Below are positions 7,524 through 7,758 of a DNA stretch of 7,758 bases, piece after piece. Origin of the DNA: an uncultured Oscillospiraceae bacterium. GTDB taxonomy: Bacteria; Bacillota_A; Clostridia; Oscillospirales; Oscillospiraceae. Within the stretch, counting starts at the first letter, position 1, and each line of letters opens with the position of its first letter. Position numbers and translations under genes: made by a program. The stretch lies in NCBI GenBank assembly GCA_910584605.1, contig CAJUAW010000123.1, positions 1 through 7,758 of the forward strand, written 5' to 3'. The notes below the pieces were generated by a model. That model was not told the origin of the DNA, searched no databases, and was given only the letters and a program-made list of their open reading frames with translations.

Positions 7524-7568
7524 AAAAACGCCGTAGCAAGGTTGGACAAGCCTTGATATGGCGTTTTT
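7524..7568. terminator. Long inverted repeat, probable bidirectional terminator
   Basis: AAAAACGCC (7524-7532) and GGCGTTTTT (7560-7568) are perfect inverted arms. Inside them three further pairs (one a wobble) and, after one mismatch, CAAGG (7537-7541) with CCTTG (7551-7555) extend the stem, leaving a loop of about five to nine bases. The A-tract on the left and T-tract on the right give a terminator form on both strands. It separates the minus-strand genes from the plus-strand gene at 7650. It could instead be an element-end or protein-binding dyad. Confidence 0.65.
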
Positions 7569-7585
7569 AAGTGGGGGATTGTCTG

Positions 7586-7618
7586 CGCCGTAGGTTTTCA
7601 AAATCTGCGGCGTTTTTT
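7586..7618 (+). terminator. Plus-strand intrinsic terminator or leader attenuator
   Basis: CGCCG (7586-7590) pairs with CGGCG (7608-7612), and the stem continues through TAGGTTT with AAATCTG (two G-U pairs) to a three-base loop at 7598-7600, giving 12 pairs. Six T residues (7613-7618) follow directly, the classical intrinsic terminator form. It ends 31 bases before the ATG at 7650, so it would stop transcripts entering that gene unless the promoter is further downstream or termination is regulated. No competing anti-terminator stem was found by eye. Confidence 0.75.
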
Positions 7619-7649
7619 CATGTCCAGATACCGAAAGGAGCGGAGAGCC

Positions 7650-7758
7650 ATGCCAGTATTCCGCGTGGAGAGAAACAAGGGGTACACGGTCATGTCCAAC
7701 TACCACCTGCGGGACAAGTCCCTGTCCCTGAAAGCCAAGGGCCTGCTGTCGCAGATTT
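7650..7758 (+). CDS. N-terminus of helix-turn-helix replication-initiator-like protein of a mobile element (partial)
   Basis: The ATG at 7650 has AAAGGAG at 7634-7640 nine bases upstream, and the frame is open to the window end: 36 residues. The start 'PVFRVERNKGYTVMSNYHLRD' followed by KSLSLKAKGLLSQI is the pattern of HTH-domain proteins (often called replisome organiser or replication initiator N-terminal domain) found in integrative elements, plasmids and prophages of Firmicutes. The LKAKGLL segment begins the winged-helix region. The rest lies outside the window, so activity and length cannot be judged. The recognition is from memory of the family, not from a search. Confidence 0.78.
   Translation, partial: MPVFRVERNKGYTVMSNYHLRDKSLSLKAKGLLSQI

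Larger units (their letters stand above)
7440..7649. other. A+T-richer junction region without a gene
   Basis: This stretch lies between the collagen repeat and the plus-strand gene and is clearly richer in A+T (most so 7440-7530) than the genes to its left. It holds the two hairpins listed separately. A weak minus-strand promoter match, TTGCTA (7534-7539) with an 18-base spacer and TATAAG (7510-7515), overlaps the first hairpin, and a plus-strand TATAAT at 7512-7517 has only a poor -35 box (TTAAAG at 7490-7495). No integrase site or direct repeat could be established. Confidence 0.5.

Noticed and set aside
7500..7706. Minus-strand frame of 68 codons at the right edge
   Set aside because: It overlaps both hairpins and the start of the HTH gene on the other strand, with no ribosome site or domain.

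Overview
The window reads as part of the genome of a G+C-rich Firmicute, most like gut Oscillospiraceae such as Flavonifractor or Pseudoflavonifractor relatives. This is inferred from G+C-biased codons with strong AGGAGG-type ribosome binding sites, a dockerin-bearing M60 mucinase-type protein, a collagen-like protein of clostridial style, and a mobile-element gene start typical of this group. No rRNA, tRNA or CRISPR was seen, so the taxon stays an inference.

Layout: four genes lie on the minus strand and are read from right to left; one gene lies on the plus strand at the right edge. (1) 7248-7469 is the 3' end of a collagen-like gene with no usable start, followed by a terminator-like hairpin. 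(2) 6071-7189 encodes a GT2-type glycosyltransferase with a TPR-like tail. (3) 5100-6035 encodes a PfkB-family sugar kinase, best matched to fructokinase; it starts 35 bases after the glycosyltransferase stop. (4) From 4961 past the left edge runs a very large secreted protein (at least 1653 residues). It has a signal peptide, an N-terminal dockerin, a discoidin-like segment, two fibronectin III domains, an F5/8 type C (CBM32-like) domain, an M60/enhancin metallopeptidase domain and a beta-rich C-terminal part cut by the window edge. It has its own near-consensus promoter. (5) At the right edge a plus-strand gene begins at 7650; its first 36 residues look like the helix-turn-helix replication-initiator-like proteins of Firmicute mobile elements. 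Two terminator-like hairpins stand between it and the collagen remnant.

How it may work together: the collagen-like protein and the adjacent TPR-type glycosyltransferase resemble known pairs in which the transferase decorates a surface collagen-like protein. The M60 protein is probably an extracellular glycoprotein or mucin protease that binds glycans and docks on a cohesin partner. The sugar kinase may only be a metabolic neighbour. The right part (about 7440-7758) looks like the junction with an inserted element, or an assembly junction, that has removed the 5' end of the collagen-like gene.
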